From contig NC_068564.1 in the NCBI RefSeq assembly GCF_022201045.2, forward strand, positions 248,001-312,000: a stretch of DNA of 64,000 nucleotides, read 5' to 3'. This document shows positions 13,448 through 24,368 of the stretch, one piece after another; within the stretch, counting starts at the first letter, position 1, and each line of letters opens with the position of its first letter. The DNA is from Citrus sinensis. Its lineage: Eukaryota; Streptophyta; Magnoliopsida; Sapindales; Rutaceae. Below the pieces are notes generated by a model. It was not told the origin of the DNA. It made no database searches and worked only from the letters and a program-made list of their open reading frames with translations. Made by a program: the position numbers and the translations under genes.

Positions 13448-15342
13448 GAGTGGGACTATTGGCACCTCTCCAAATACCTCTTAAAACTCCTTTAATTATT
13501 TTACAAATTTAACATTTATTAAAATTACATAATAGGACAATTTTTAATTAAACCTCACTCAAAAGTTAAATAACTTTTTCCCTTAAAAATTTTTTATACG
13601 CCATATTTTCGTATAACAATTTTAAATTCTAGTGGCGGCCACATCGAGTGTAGGATTTCACAAATACCCAGCTATGAGTGTCACGATCTCATACCACCAC
13701 CACTCTAAATAAGGATGGCAATGGATTGGATCTGACCCAAGATCCATGTGATCCAAATCCAATCGGATCGGATTTGGGTCGGTTTAAAATGAATTTGAAT
13801 ATCAATATGCGGATCTTAGACGGATTTGAAGCAGGTCTGGATCTATCTTAATATCTAAATCCATATCTATATCCACTCATCTTTTAATTTTATTTATTTT
13901 AAAAGTTTATTAAAAATTGTGAAATTATAATGATAATAAATTTTATTCATAGCATATTAGTGGTATTTACCATGCATTTAAATTCTTAAAACTTAAAGGT
14001 TAGTTTTGTAAATTTAAAGGTCAGTCAAGCCCAAAACATGTACATGTAATATTCAAATTGTAAGCCAAGTAATACAACCTGACAATTTATTTTATTATAT
14101 TGGCCAAATAATTTTTAAGGAATATAATTATTCATATATTTAGTCAAAATATGGTCATAATAAAAATAATAAAAGACTGAATATAAATTATATTTAATTT
14201 ATATGTCATTATCTAATGTTGTAGGAATTAGCGTAGGTGTGTCGTGGATATTAGAATGATGAAGGAGACAATAGAATATTAGATTGATCTTACTCCTGCA
14301 ATTACTTTTGAATGATATTTTATTATCTCTCTTATTTATTGTTTTGGTGTAAAAGTATAAGTTACAATATTTATTATATTTTTTAGAAAAATTATATAAT
14401 TTATTTGTTATCAATACATTTTAGCCTTCAATTTTCATTCTAAAAAATTATTACTTTTTTATTACTTAGTTTTAAAATTCATGATGGATTTAGAGCAGAT
14501 TTGGATTTTAATTTTTTTTTTTGGATTTGGAGCAGATATAGATATTTATTTCTTATTTAGATCTGGATATGTAGTAAAAAATATAGATTCATGATGGATC
14601 TGGAGCAGATACGGATCTTGATTTTTATTATGGATTTGGATATGGAGCAAAGTAGATCCAACTCATATTTGCCCCATTGCCATCCCTAACTCTAAACAAA
14701 TTCCCAAGCAGCTGGGCATAGCCAACTTCATTAGTGACCTTATCCCACCATACACTCCTCTAAATCTAATCCCAGCCATGGTCCATGTCCATCTCAGCAA
14801 AATAAATTAGCTCTAATTAATGCCATTGAAAAGGTATTTCCAAATGCCACTAGTTCATTTTGTGCAAAAACGGGTGTTACAACATCTCACATTTCAAGAT
14901 TTCCCTTCATCTAAAATTAATTTTCATGTTTCTTAAGCCATTAAAAATAGCTAAGGAAGGTGAAGGCAAGCAGCAAATTAAGATTGAAACCTCTGAAATT
15001 TCAATGAAGAACAGCTCTTTGAAACTTGTTTATTACTCATGTTCTTATGTCCAAATAAAATATATAAAGAAAAGAATTTATTACTACCTGTGGCTGCAAC
15101 AGAGAGAAGAAACCGTTGTTTTTTCTTTTGAATGTAAGAAACCCTTTTGTTGAAATCGGGTTTAATAATAAAAATAAATAAAAATTAAAGAATGAGTTTA
15201 CACTAATAAGTTTTAATTAAGGGTATTTTTGTCATTTAAGGAGGTGTTAAAAGAATTTTATAATATTTTAAAATATTTTAACAGGGTTAATAAAGAAAGG
15301 GGGTGTTAAAAGGTATTTAGAGGGGTGCCAATAGTCCCACTC
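13448..15342. mobile_element. MULE-like non-autonomous element, middle of the nest
   Basis: The terminal repeats begin GAGTGGGACTATTGGCACC on both ends, and similarity extends some 45 bp inward. A perfect 9-bp target duplication, AAACATAAA, flanks it (13439-13447 and 15343-15351), as expected for Mutator-like transposition. It is interrupted by the hAT at 13710-14688. Subtracting that insertion leaves about 0.9 kb with no transposase. Confidence 0.85.
13710..14688. mobile_element. hAT-type non-autonomous element, innermost of the nest
   Basis: The left end is TAAGGATGGCAATGG and the reverse-complemented right end is TAGGGATGGCAATGG. A perfect 8-bp target duplication, ACTCTAAA, flanks it (13702-13709 and 14689-14696). 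Both ends are rich in GGATCTG/ATCCAGATC-type motifs. The middle is AT-rich and non-coding. It is a close relative of the copy at 27881-28870. Confidence 0.9.
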
Positions 15343-16262
15343 AAACATAAAATGTTATGATTTTATAACTATCTTGAAATTAAATTTTTTAATATATTTT
15401 ATTAGCATAGGCTTTTAATAATTAATTTAATTCTTTATTTTAAAAAAAATCTAATTGTTTTATGTTTATCATTTATTAAATGAATAAATGATATCGTGAT
15501 TTTAATAAATAAAATTATAAATATCATGATTCTATAAATGATAAATCTAAAATTTTGTGACACTGATATTTCATTTATGAAATAATAACTTAGTTAAAGG
15601 AGACACAATTAACCTTGTTCGTTTATCATATCCATAGTTGTGATTCATAAACGTTATTTTGTGTTTAATAATCAATATTTCGTAGTCTCGTAGTGGTGAT
15701 TTGTCATAATCTACATTTTGTAATTGTAATAAATTGTGACTTGTTATAATTGGTATCTTGTAGTTATGACTTCTTGTAATCGTTATTCCAAGATTGTAAT
15801 TTTAATTTTTGTTAATCATTACTATGGTCTATGGAATTAAGTTTATGTATTGTTGTATTATAATTAGTTATTGTGAAATTAAATATATAGTTGTGAAATT
15901 GTGATAAACTGATAATGAAATGTTAATTGTTTCCTTAATAAAAATTATTGTTGTTGTTATTTTTCTTCTTATTGTTGTTGTTGTACATGGGTTGATGAGT
16001 CTGAAAAAGCATGCCAAATAAATGAGCTTAAAAAAGCACACTAGGATTGTGGGTTTGAGGGGAACAAAAAAAAAGATTGGCGGGCCTTTTTTAGGCATGG
16101 CATGCGTGGGTTCATGCCGTGGGCCGTGCTAGGCCTTAAAAGAATTTGGACACGATACGACACAACCCATTCACTTGGTGGGCCATGTCGTGCCGACCCA
16201 TGTGCCCTAGTGGGCCTCAGTTTGACAGTTGGCATGACCTGTTGGCCATCTTTAAATCTATC

Positions 16263-16846
16263 TATAAATCTAGTCTACACCACTAAATTGGAGCAAATCC
16301 TCATTACATCTTTATAGTTTGATCTCGTATCCTATTACGTTCTTATATTTTAAAAATACTCCAACACACTTTTGTCTCTTAATTTTTTTTCTCAATTTAA
16401 GAATTGGGTTAAGTTCAATAGTAAATAATTTTTTTAATAAGAATCATTTGTGAATAATTTAAATTAAGAATGATTAATAAAATTAATTAGCACTTATAAT
16501 TTTTATCCCTTGGAACTTATATTTAATAAGGGAACTATTTTTTTACTAATAAGTAAACTATTTGGTTATATACTAAAAGAAAGAACTTTAAACTTTTATT
16601 AGGAATATTGTCTTCAATTATTTAATTTTCTAAATTTAATTAGAAAAATACTTACTAGACTAAACACAGTATATAGGGGTCTTAAACCAAAACATAGGGA
16701 CGTAAAACTAAAAAGCGTTTACCCTGCCACTAAAGTATAGTATATAGTAGGAAGAGATTTTAGAGTACATTAAAGATATTCCACCCAATTAGTGTAGGTA
16801 TGTCATGTGGTATTTGTTTTGAAAAAGCTATGTAATTAGTATTTAT
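16263..16846. other. Intergenic, AT-rich, no gene seen
   Basis: Short AT-rich sequence with no recognised gene. Phrases such as CTTATATTTTAAAAATA recall the long-TIR element at 44496-45023, but no matching ends were established. Confidence 0.4.
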
Positions 16847-16855
16847 ATTTAATTG

Positions 16856-17006
16856 GGATCAGGCTACGGTGCAACAGTGGCACCGTGCCACAGTTGCACC
16901 TAGCCGTTGGATGCAGTTGGATTGGTGGGATCCACTGACATCCAACTGCATCCAACGACTAGGTGCAACTGTGGCACGGTGCCACTGTTGCACCTAAGGG
17001 GAATCC
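16856..17006. mobile_element. Snap-back (foldback) MITE with 9-bp TSD, copy 1
   Basis: Two 55-bp arms (16868-16922 and 16940-16994) are reverse complements with a single mismatch by eye, around a 17-base loop. The arms begin GGTGCAACAGTGGCACC and contain the internal palindrome GGCACCGTGCC. A perfect 9-bp duplication, ATTTAATTG, flanks the unit (16847-16855 and 17007-17015). The 9-bp duplication points to a Mutator-type transposase acting in trans, which is inference. A related copy lies at 36208-36357. Confidence 0.9.
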
Positions 17007-17099
17007 ATTTAATTGAACAACACATATTATATATGCATTAAGTGAGTGCAGTACCACTAATATATTCTATAATTTCTCGCTAGTAGGTGCATTTAGTCA

Positions 17100-17577
17100 A
17101 GGTTGGTAAAATTTGAATTTAGATCTGGATGCGGATCTGCATTGGCATTTCTATATCTAGATCCGCATATAAATCTGCAAAAAATAAGGGGATCCAGATC
17201 CTGATAATATCGGCAATGGATGCGGATAGATATTTCCAATATCCAGATTTGCAAAAATTAAAATTCAATAATTTAATATATAATTTAAAAATTCAATAAT
17301 TTACCTAATAATATCAAACAAAATTCAACCATAATTTAACAATTAACAATTTAACATGAATAACATATAGCAACATCATAAATTCACAAATAAATTTTAA
17401 TTTTTAATATATATTTATAATTTAAAATAAATTTAAATAGATCCAGATGCACTTACATCCAGATCCGCACCGAATTCATGCATATATCAACTTTTCACAT
17501 TTGAATCTGCGTTTTTCGAGATCCAGAAATGGAGGTAGGATTCGAATTTTATTGCCACTTTTGCTACCAATTGTGGG
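17100..17577. repeat. Degenerate hAT-like element with ATCTGGAT-type motifs
   Basis: Left sequence near GGTAAAATTTGAATTTAG resembles the reverse complement of the right end (GGCAATAAAATTCGAAT). Both sides carry clusters of ATCTGGAT/ATCCAGATC like those in the hAT copies at 13710 and 27881. No target duplication could be fixed and the boundaries are approximate. Confidence 0.35.
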
Positions 17578-18534
17578 ACAAACCTACAAACTCTTGCAAA
17601 AATTCAATTATTATTTTAAAAAATTATTAAAAAAAAGATAAATTAGATCTTCAAATTTATGGCAATTAAATTACATTGCCTCCTTGTTATCACTGAACGA
17701 ATGGAGGAGAGAAACTTCTTCTTTCTTCCCCAATTTGTTTGCTTATTTATTGACTATTTTACCTCTCGTATCAAACCATTATGACTTTGGACATGCCAAC
17801 TTACGCCAAGGAACATTTAAAAGTTTGTGTTTTGTGGTTAATCAATGCAATATCACGTATCATGACTCAGTTGTACCGACTAAAATAAAAAGATCGAGTG
17901 CTGCTAAATGTAGAGAGAGGAGAGAAATCTACCTTTTTCCTAATCATTTCTCTCGTTTTTTTCTATCCTTTTCTCCGCTTAGCATTTTTGAAATAAAAAT
18001 AAATGGGTCTCCTCTGGTTACAACTACCGAAAACAAGGTAAAAGCAGGGCACTAGCTCCATCTCTACACCTAGTCCACTTGCTTGTTATTGTTTTTGCTT
18101 TATTTTCGTTGGTTGTAAGCCTCACTCAATATGATTTAAGGATTGCTAGAATAAAAATTGTAGCGTTACTATCATATGGCCACGGCACAGATATATATGT
18201 CGCGATATAAAAAAAAAAATCGATATAAATTAAACTGAACTCAATTATTTTTGTGAAGACAAACATTTTAATCTCTCTAAATAAGACAATCAACAGCAAC
18301 TAGCAAGAATGCAAACATATTGCAAATCAAAATAATTAATCATAAGTAGAAAATAGAAAAAAAAAAAGTATGAAAGCGGTTTTGATCAAGTCACATATAT
18401 CTCACATGTCCTGCTCTCACTGGGAAAGCTGTGATTGCTCTCCACCAATAACTTATGTCAATCCAGCTTGTTGCTTTTAGTAGATTACATCTTCAATGTA
18501 CATGCATGCACTTGTTGGGTATGTAGCGAATAAA
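17578..18534. other. Intergenic, downstream of OCT gene 1
   Basis: AT-rich sequence without a recognisable gene. The last 100-250 bases before 18535 probably include the 3' untranslated region of the minus-strand transporter. An open frame at 17684-18055 has no family resemblance. Confidence 0.5.
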
Positions 18535-20064
18535 TTAAACTAAGCGATTGAAGCCAGCTGCAGCTGCTCTCTCTTTGTATTCTTCTTCATCCATTGTATC
18601 CGAAAGTTGGGTATCTCTTGTCTCTGGTAAGCCAATCACAAACAACCCACAAAGCCCTATCACCAATCCAAATATCCCATACGATAAGAAATTATTTTGT
18701 CTCCCGGCGGCAACAAGCACCGGACTGAAAACGCCGCCGAATACAAGAGCTTGCCTCACCATTGAGATAGCTGAGTTTCTCACGCATGTTGGGAACAACT
18801 CTAGTGTGTATATAAGCAACAAGCTAAATGCAGTACATGCGCTAAAGAAAGCCACTAGCTCTAATCCAATCTCAACACTCGTCCATATCTTTCCCATCAC
18901 AACACACAGTACACTACAAACCCCACTCATGATAGTGAAACCTAGTAACGAACTTTTTCTTTTCAGTTTCCCTATGAGAAAGAAAGTAATTAGTGATGCC
19001 GGTAGCTCAGATAAGGCATTGAACGTCACACTCAAGTAGAGATTGAATGATAAACTTCCAAGGCCTAATGGCATGCCATAGTACACCATTCCAATGCCAA
19101 AACCAGTCACCATTATCGCTGATAATCTTCGAAGAGCCCACTTTTTCTCCACAAGAATCTTGATTGCTGAGTAAAGATCTACATTCCATGTCTCTTGCTC
19201 GAATGACACGTTGTTGAAGTCCATGATTAAGCTTCTTTGGTTCTCTGATGTTGAGATGCTTTTGATTATGGACACAGCTTCCTCTTTACGTCCTTGAATG
19301 AAAAGCCATCTTGGAGACTCACGAACTAAGAATCGAACAAGTATGCAATACAAGATTGTTGGTATTGATGTGTACAAATAAATTCTTCTCCAAGAAGAAC
19401 CTCTGTTAATATAAGCTATGGCTGGTAACGATAGAAACCCTAGAGTGAAACAAAAGAAACCAATGGATCCTACCTGGCCTCGCCGTTTTTTACCAACGAG
19501 CTCTGTTGATAACACAATTGCACATGTTCCAATCGTTGCGCGACCAAAGCCATTGATGAATCTCAAGACAGAGTATATCCACATATTGGTTGAGAAGATG
19601 GTAAGAAGGCAAGAGACAGACATCATCAAACATGAGAGAAAGAGCATGTTTTTGCGGCCGAGAGACGAGTCAGCAAGTGTGGCAAGAATAAGCCCACCAG
19701 CCAGGCAACCCATGAAGAAAGAAGAAGCCGGCAGCCCTTTGATGAGTGAACTTGCACACTCGAGATCCCATTCTGAGATGATTGATGTGTGTGCTTGCAA
19801 ATCCCAAGACCATGAGTTCTTGGGAAGTTGACACAAGTTGGAGACACCGTTACATGAATCATCAGTGCAATGCCATGTTGGCTCAGCGTCGGTGAAGACA
19901 CTTATGAATGTTTGTTGTGCATCAAAAAACCAAGCAATTGATACAAGGAAGGCTTGTACGAGCTGGGCTGAGCTGAAATCTCCGATGCACCGCTCAATCG
20001 TCTCACCGAGGGATGGACGGCTTTCTAAGTCGGATTGAGTGAGAATTGGTGTTGAATCACTCAT
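18535..20064 (-). CDS. Organic cation/carnitine transporter (OCT family, MFS), cluster gene 1
   Basis: A membrane transporter of the plant OCT family, related to animal SLC22 proteins and predicted to carry carnitine, polyamines or similar organic cations. It is one uninterrupted exon of 509 residues, close to the usual 500-540. The first membrane segment (about residues 34-55) is followed by a large Cys-rich loop (EPTWHC ... CNGVSNLC) typical of SLC22. DSSLGRK at 132-138 is the MFS loop 2-3 signature. RRGQV precedes the sixth segment, ESPRWL sits at 249-254, LFPTCVRNSA at 423-432 and LPETRDT near 479. About 12 membrane segments are evident. ATG at 20062-20064 is the first in frame and follows a TATA element by about 90 bases. 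It is a paralogue of the genes at 24755-27035 and 29990-31555, same strand. Substrate and plasma-membrane versus tonoplast location are not decidable from sequence. Confidence 0.95.
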   Translation of the reverse strand: MSDSTPILTQSDLESRPSLGETIERCIGDFSSAQLVQAFLVSIAWFFDAQQTFISVFTDAEPTWHCTDDSCNGVSNLCQLPKNSWSWDLQAHTSIISEWDLECASSLIKGLPASSFFMGCLAGGLILATLADSSLGRKNMLFLSCLMMSVSCLLTIFSTNMWIYSVLRFINGFGRATIGTCAIVLSTELVGKKRRGQVGSIGFFCFTLGFLSLPAIAYINRGSSWRRIYLYTSIPTILYCILVRFLVRESPRWLFIQGRKEEAVSIIKSISTSENQRSLIMDFNNVSFEQETWNVDLYSAIKILVEKKWALRRLSAIMVTGFGIGMVYYGMPLGLGSLSFNLYLSVTFNALSELPASLITFFLIGKLKRKSSLLGFTIMSGVCSVLCVVMGKIWTSVEIGLELVAFFSACTAFSLLLIYTLELFPTCVRNSAISMVRQALVFGGVFSPVLVAAGRQNNFLSYGIFGLVIGLCGLFVIGLPETRDTQLSDTMDEEEYKERAAAAGFNRLV

Positions 20065-20150
20065 TTGCAGCTAGCTTATTATAATCTCGATCAAGTTATT
20101 GAAGAACGTAACTAATATTTCTAGTTATTGGTCTCTTCTCTGAATTGATC

Positions 20151-20160
20151 TATTTTTATA
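20151..20160 (-). promoter_or_regulatory. Probable TATA box of OCT gene 1
   Basis: The minus strand reads TATAAAAATA about 90 bases upstream of the ATG, a good TATA match at a distance that would give a leader of roughly 60 bases. No experimental start site is known here. Confidence 0.55.
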
Positions 20161-21600
20161 AATGGCTAGCCGCCGATAAGAACTAGCAGTGATATGGATT
20201 CAAGTTGGCAAAAGGAAAAAAATATTTTGGCTTATGGTAGCAATTTGCTAAAGGTACATTTCATCACACTGGGAGTACCAGCCACTTTCTTTAAAAAACT
20301 CGTTATTTGTGTAATGCCCACGTCGGTATACCGAATAAGGACATAAACACTCTTCTGTCTCATGTAATTTTATGGCATATATTTATTTACTTCTAAGCTG
20401 TAATACAACATACATCATTTCTAGAATTTTCTTCTCGTCATGCCACCATTAATTCTTACATACTGATGATCTGTGCATAACATGTGCAGCGGCAATACAT
20501 GGAGTGTGACAATATGGCTAATGAAACAGTAAATATTCTCAATACCAGTTAGCTAATTAATTAAAACACTATGGTGGCTGCTTAATCATAAGTTCGATCA
20601 TTAACTTAATTAGTAGAGATTGAAAAACTTGGAATTCTTCGTACAAGAACAAGGCATGTGAGACCGAGTTGGATCCTACGTGGTTTTGATTCCCAAATAC
20701 GTTCAGAAACTGTTTTATATTTTGGCCTATATATGATGCTCTTGACTTTTACACTGTTGTTGCAGCATAGGCGACAAAAATGCAACAAAAGGATATGAAA
20801 GGTAAAAAGACCACGGCCATGATATGGCAGGAAAATTTGAAATGATTAAAAAGTTCATCTAGTCAGAAACAGCTAGCTAGCTCCCCAGCTGCTACCTATA
20901 TGCTTTTGTTCACAAATTTGCAATAAAATTTCACACACATGCTGAGACGCATATATATTTAATCTTATCTTAGTAGTTAAGAACTAAATGTCACAAAATA
21001 TATAAAAACATGGTGCAAACATTAGTAGTACCTAGTTATGGCTTTCTTACGGTCGTTTTCCCCACCATCTTTTAATGTGTGACTGTTTGCCCAATGTTTC
21101 TGCTAATCTGCTACCTATACCACCTTTGTGTTGTGGAGACATGAAGCCTAGCTAAAACATAATATTATAAAGAAATAATATTGATGATGATCCCAGAATA
21201 ATTTATTTTTATCGCAAGTTGAAGATGTAAGTATATAATATAATTAACTTTACGATTTATAATCAATATGGCGGCTGAGCATGAACCAGCCCACAATATG
21301 TATGTATATGATGGAGCTTGTCGCGGTAATGCTGTACGATTTAATGGTTTTGTCCGTTACATCCAAAGCAATAGGAGATATTCTCACTACTTGATGCTTT
21401 TTATTTCATTTCTGCTAAAAGAAGTGTCTAGATCTAGTTTTTTTTTTTTTAAATTAAAAAAGTCCTAGAACTGATTCTGTTTGTTTGTTTGTGATTCGAT
21501 ATTATTTTAATTTATCGAGCTTATACCAATTGAGAAAAATTCATTGACTATATATATGAGCAATGAGCTTGAGGTATCCCTTAACTTTTGAATTAGTTTT
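20161..21600. other. Intergenic, no gene seen
   Basis: AT-rich sequence containing only short motif-free open frames and a T-run near 21440. Confidence 0.5.
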
Positions 21601-21603
21601 AGC

Positions 21604-22683
21604 ATGAGTTACATTTAGGGTTGGCAGACCCGATTGAGATTCAGGATTTCATACATGATGTGCTTTATAATAAATGTAATTTATGTTATAAGAATTATGT
21701 TTAAATGAAAATTTTTACAAAGTTAATTTCTAAAATATTTAAATGAATTTTGTAAAATAAAAACACTTTTAAATGAATTTATACAAATGTATTTTAAAAT
21801 GATTTTTTCTTAAGAAATTAGTTTTCTTAAACAAAATGTTTTCTTAAATAATTTTCTAAAAGAATTAAATGATCAAATAAAGATTCTTAAATGTTTTAGA
21901 AGACTGTTTATGTTATTTATGAAAGGATGTAAGATGGATTCAAAAATGTTTTGGCTCATAGTCCGTAGTAATGTATATGATGTTATGTAATACTATATGC
22001 AGCTTGCTGGTATGATGATAATCTTGTGCACAAGGATGTTATGAACAATGCGGGGTATAGTACCCTAAACGAGAAATAATGCGGGGTATAATACCCTGAA
22101 CGAGGAACAATGCGAGATATAGTACCCTGAACGAGGAATAATGCGGGGTTTAATACCTTGAATGATGAGTGATGATGACTACGAGGCATGAGCTAACAAA
22201 TGTTTATGTTTTAATATTTTTAATGCTTTTACATGAATTCACCCCTTATGCTAAATGAAGATGTTATTATAAGATATTATAAAATGTTAAAAGGTATAAT
22301 GACAAAGGTTTTCAAATATTGTTCATGGATTTGCTTACCGAGTTGACGGCTCACCCGTCCTCTCCAATATTTTGCATATTGATCAGAGATGTGGATTGAG
22401 TTCTTAGATTGAGATTTTTTCTCACTGGATTTTTGGAGTTGCTTTAAAAATTAAATTTGGCTAGGCTTTTTATTTTGGATTAGAGACTTTTCTTTGGAGA
22501 ATTTATTTAAGATGTTTTATGTAAGGATTCAGTTGGAGTATGAATAATAATTGTCTATCTTGAGGTTAGTATGAATAATGATAGTCTATCTTGAGTTTTT
22601 TTTAAAAAAATAAGAATAAACGATATTAGGTTTCATTCCAATTTTACCCTTGTGTTTTCATGGGTAATTTTTGGGGTGTTACA
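21604..22683 (+). mobile_element. Probable solo LTR of a Ty3/Gypsy element (left boundary uncertain)
   Basis: The right end GGGGTGTTACA is the typical terminus of plant Gypsy LTRs whose starts read TGTAACACCCC. About 340 bases upstream the phrase GCTTACCGAGTTGACGGCTC is typical of Tekay/Del-like LTRs. The left end near 21604-21620 (TTACATTTAGGGTTGGCAG) is degenerate and no 5-bp duplication is clear. No internal retrotransposon domains adjoin it. A 31-bp minisatellite lies inside. Confidence 0.5.
22040..22163 (+). repeat. 31-bp minisatellite, four copies
   Basis: Four consecutive 31-base units (22040-22070, 22071-22101, 22102-22132, 22133-22163) share the core AATGCGGGGTATAATACCCT. Each core carries the small inverted repeat GGGTAT/ATACCC. 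It sits within the putative LTR. Confidence 0.9.
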
Positions 22684-22916
22684 TTGAGTTTGAGGCATTG
22701 AGCATTTGTGGATTTGACACTTTGTGCTTAAATTAAAAAAAATATATATTAAGCTTTTAACATGAATAGTTTCACAACTCAGTTCGGGTTAACCTGAACT
22801 AAATTGCTAAATTAATCGGTTTTAAAGATATAATCTATTTGGCTTTGAAGATTTGATCCGTTCGAGTTTTGGGGTTAACCAAGTCAAACTGAAAACTGAA
22901 TAAAAATTCAAGTTTA

Positions 22917-23139
22917 GACTGTTTGGTAGTAAGGTACTATGACCTTTACATTATACCTGTTGTAAACCAAAAGCTATAATTATTAAAAGTTCATGGATGT
23001 TTAATAATATAATTGTGTAAAACTTAGCATATATATTTTTTTTCATTTTACAGTTGGATGAAACTTTAAAAAGCATGTTGTTGCCATAATTAGGCTACAT
23101 GTAGCAATTTCTATTTATTTCTTCAAGCCAAACACGTTC
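22917..23139. mobile_element. PIF/Harbinger-like MITE
   Basis: The left end GACTGTTTGGTAG and the reverse-complemented right end GAACGTGTTTGGC are flanked by TTA on both sides (22914-22916 and 23140-23142). The 223-bp interior is AT-rich and shares phrases such as ACCTGTTGTAA with the MITE at 10306. Confidence 0.5.
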
Positions 23140-23344
23140 TTAATGTTTATAACTTTCCCTGGCATTATCCTTATTATATGTGTACATACTTTTGATCTCT
23201 CCTAGAAATTTCCCATCACAAATTTTAACTTTAAAGAAAAGAGTACACTAAACCACTGGGCCAGAGCCACTCCCTCACAAATGTGAGGAAAGTGGTTCGA
23301 ACCTCCACAGAAGCATTGTAGGGGGTTTAATTTAAATTTAAATT

Positions 23345-23345
<1 letters not shown>

Positions 23346-23375
<30 letters not shown>
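23346..23375. repeat. AAT trinucleotide microsatellite
   Basis: About ten AAT units, followed to about 23560 by degenerate AAT/ATT-rich sequence. Confidence 0.85.
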
Positions 23376-23377
<2 letters not shown>

Positions 23378-23602
23378 GATAATATTAATAAAAATAAAAT
23401 AATATTAAATTTTATTTTATTAACTTTATTATTTTAGTTATTATTAATTATTGTTAATATTATTTTTATTAATAATAATAATAATAGTAATAATAACAAC
23501 AATAATGATAATATTGTTAACAATGATAAATTAATTATTTTTATTAATTATTAATATTATAGGTATTTTGGTAAATTGATTGTCATTCACATTCCTCATT
23601 CT

Positions 23603-24368
23603 TAGGGGTGGGCAAAAAAAATATATTAATAAAAAGCCGAACCGAACGGTTCGGTTAGGTTTTTGTGCGGTTTTTTTGTCTCCAAAAAACCGAATGAGTA
23701 ATATAGTAAAAGTAGTAAAATCAGTCGGTTCGGTTTTCAGTTTTTAAAGAAAAAACCCAAAAAACCAAACTGAATATCAAATAAACCGAATGTCAAATAA
23801 ACAAACCCTAAAGTCTAAAGTCTAAACACTTTTTCTTCTCTCTCTCTCTCTCTCTCTTAGAATGAATTTTCTATTTTTTCATCATCTCTTTCTCTCTCTC
23901 GTTTCTTTCAACTTTCAACGCCAACAGAATTAAACTCATCATTAACAATCATGTCCTCTTACCATTATTCTCTCCATCATCATCATTGCTCCCACTTCAT
24001 TCCCCACAACTCAAAACACCATCATTGAAAGACTTGCTTATTTATTTTGATTTGAACTTGTTATTTGAACATGTTATGTGTTCTTGAACATACTTTGAGA
24101 TATATTTTGATTTTTTGTTTGTTAACTTTTTATATTTGTGGTAGATTTATTAATTTAAGGTTTTAAATTTAAAAAAGTCCAAAATAGATCCAATAGGTCC
24201 ATAATCGAAATAATCGAATCGAATTGAATCAAATTATTTCGATTAATCGAGTATTTGATTATTCCGGTAATTTGATTAATCGCGATTATAATTTTAAAAT
24301 AATCGTAATCGAATGATTATGAAAAATTTAGTAAAAAACCGAACCGAACCGAACCGCGCCCACCCCTA
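23603..24368. mobile_element. hAT-type non-autonomous element with ACCGAAC-rich ends
   Basis: Both ends read TAGGGGTGGGC, the right one in reverse complement. A perfect 8-bp target duplication, CTCATTCT, flanks it (23595-23602 and 24369-24376). Just inside both ends are repeats of ACCGAACCG-type sequence. A (CT)n run occupies 23838-23857. There is no transposase ORF. It has inserted into an older repeat whose halves (ATTCACATTC... and ...TTGCCAAGTAAACA) lie either side. Confidence 0.88.

Larger units (their letters stand above)
13262..16254. mobile_element. hAT-type non-autonomous element, outermost of a three-level nest
   Basis: Both ends start TAAAGATGGCCAACA, the right end in reverse complement. 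They are flanked by 8-bp direct repeats that agree in 7 of 8 bases (GATCTATC at 13254-13261; AATCTATC at 16255-16262). An 8-bp duplication is diagnostic of hAT. GC-rich, GGCACG-like subterminal arms occur just inside each end (13290-13370 and 16075-16240). A MULE-like element (13448-15342) lies inside it. No transposase ORF was seen. Confidence 0.8.

Noticed and set aside
14199..14414. Open frame repeated at 28381-28596 as a conserved small protein
   Set aside because: Similarity is explained by both lying in sister hAT copies; the frame has no ATG-led coding features and is AT-rich filler.
18548..19039. Plus-strand open frame opposite OCT gene 1 (and similar ones opposite genes 2 and 3)
   Set aside because: Antisense shadow of a well-supported transporter ORF.
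22040..22163. 31-bp repeats as a CRISPR array
   Set aside because: Units are contiguous with no spacers, and the genome is a plant.
23250..23310. Box A-like TGGCCCAGTGG and box B GGTTCGAACC as a SINE or tRNA
   Set aside because: On the strand where both read correctly the box B precedes box A, so it cannot be a normal pol III internal promoter.
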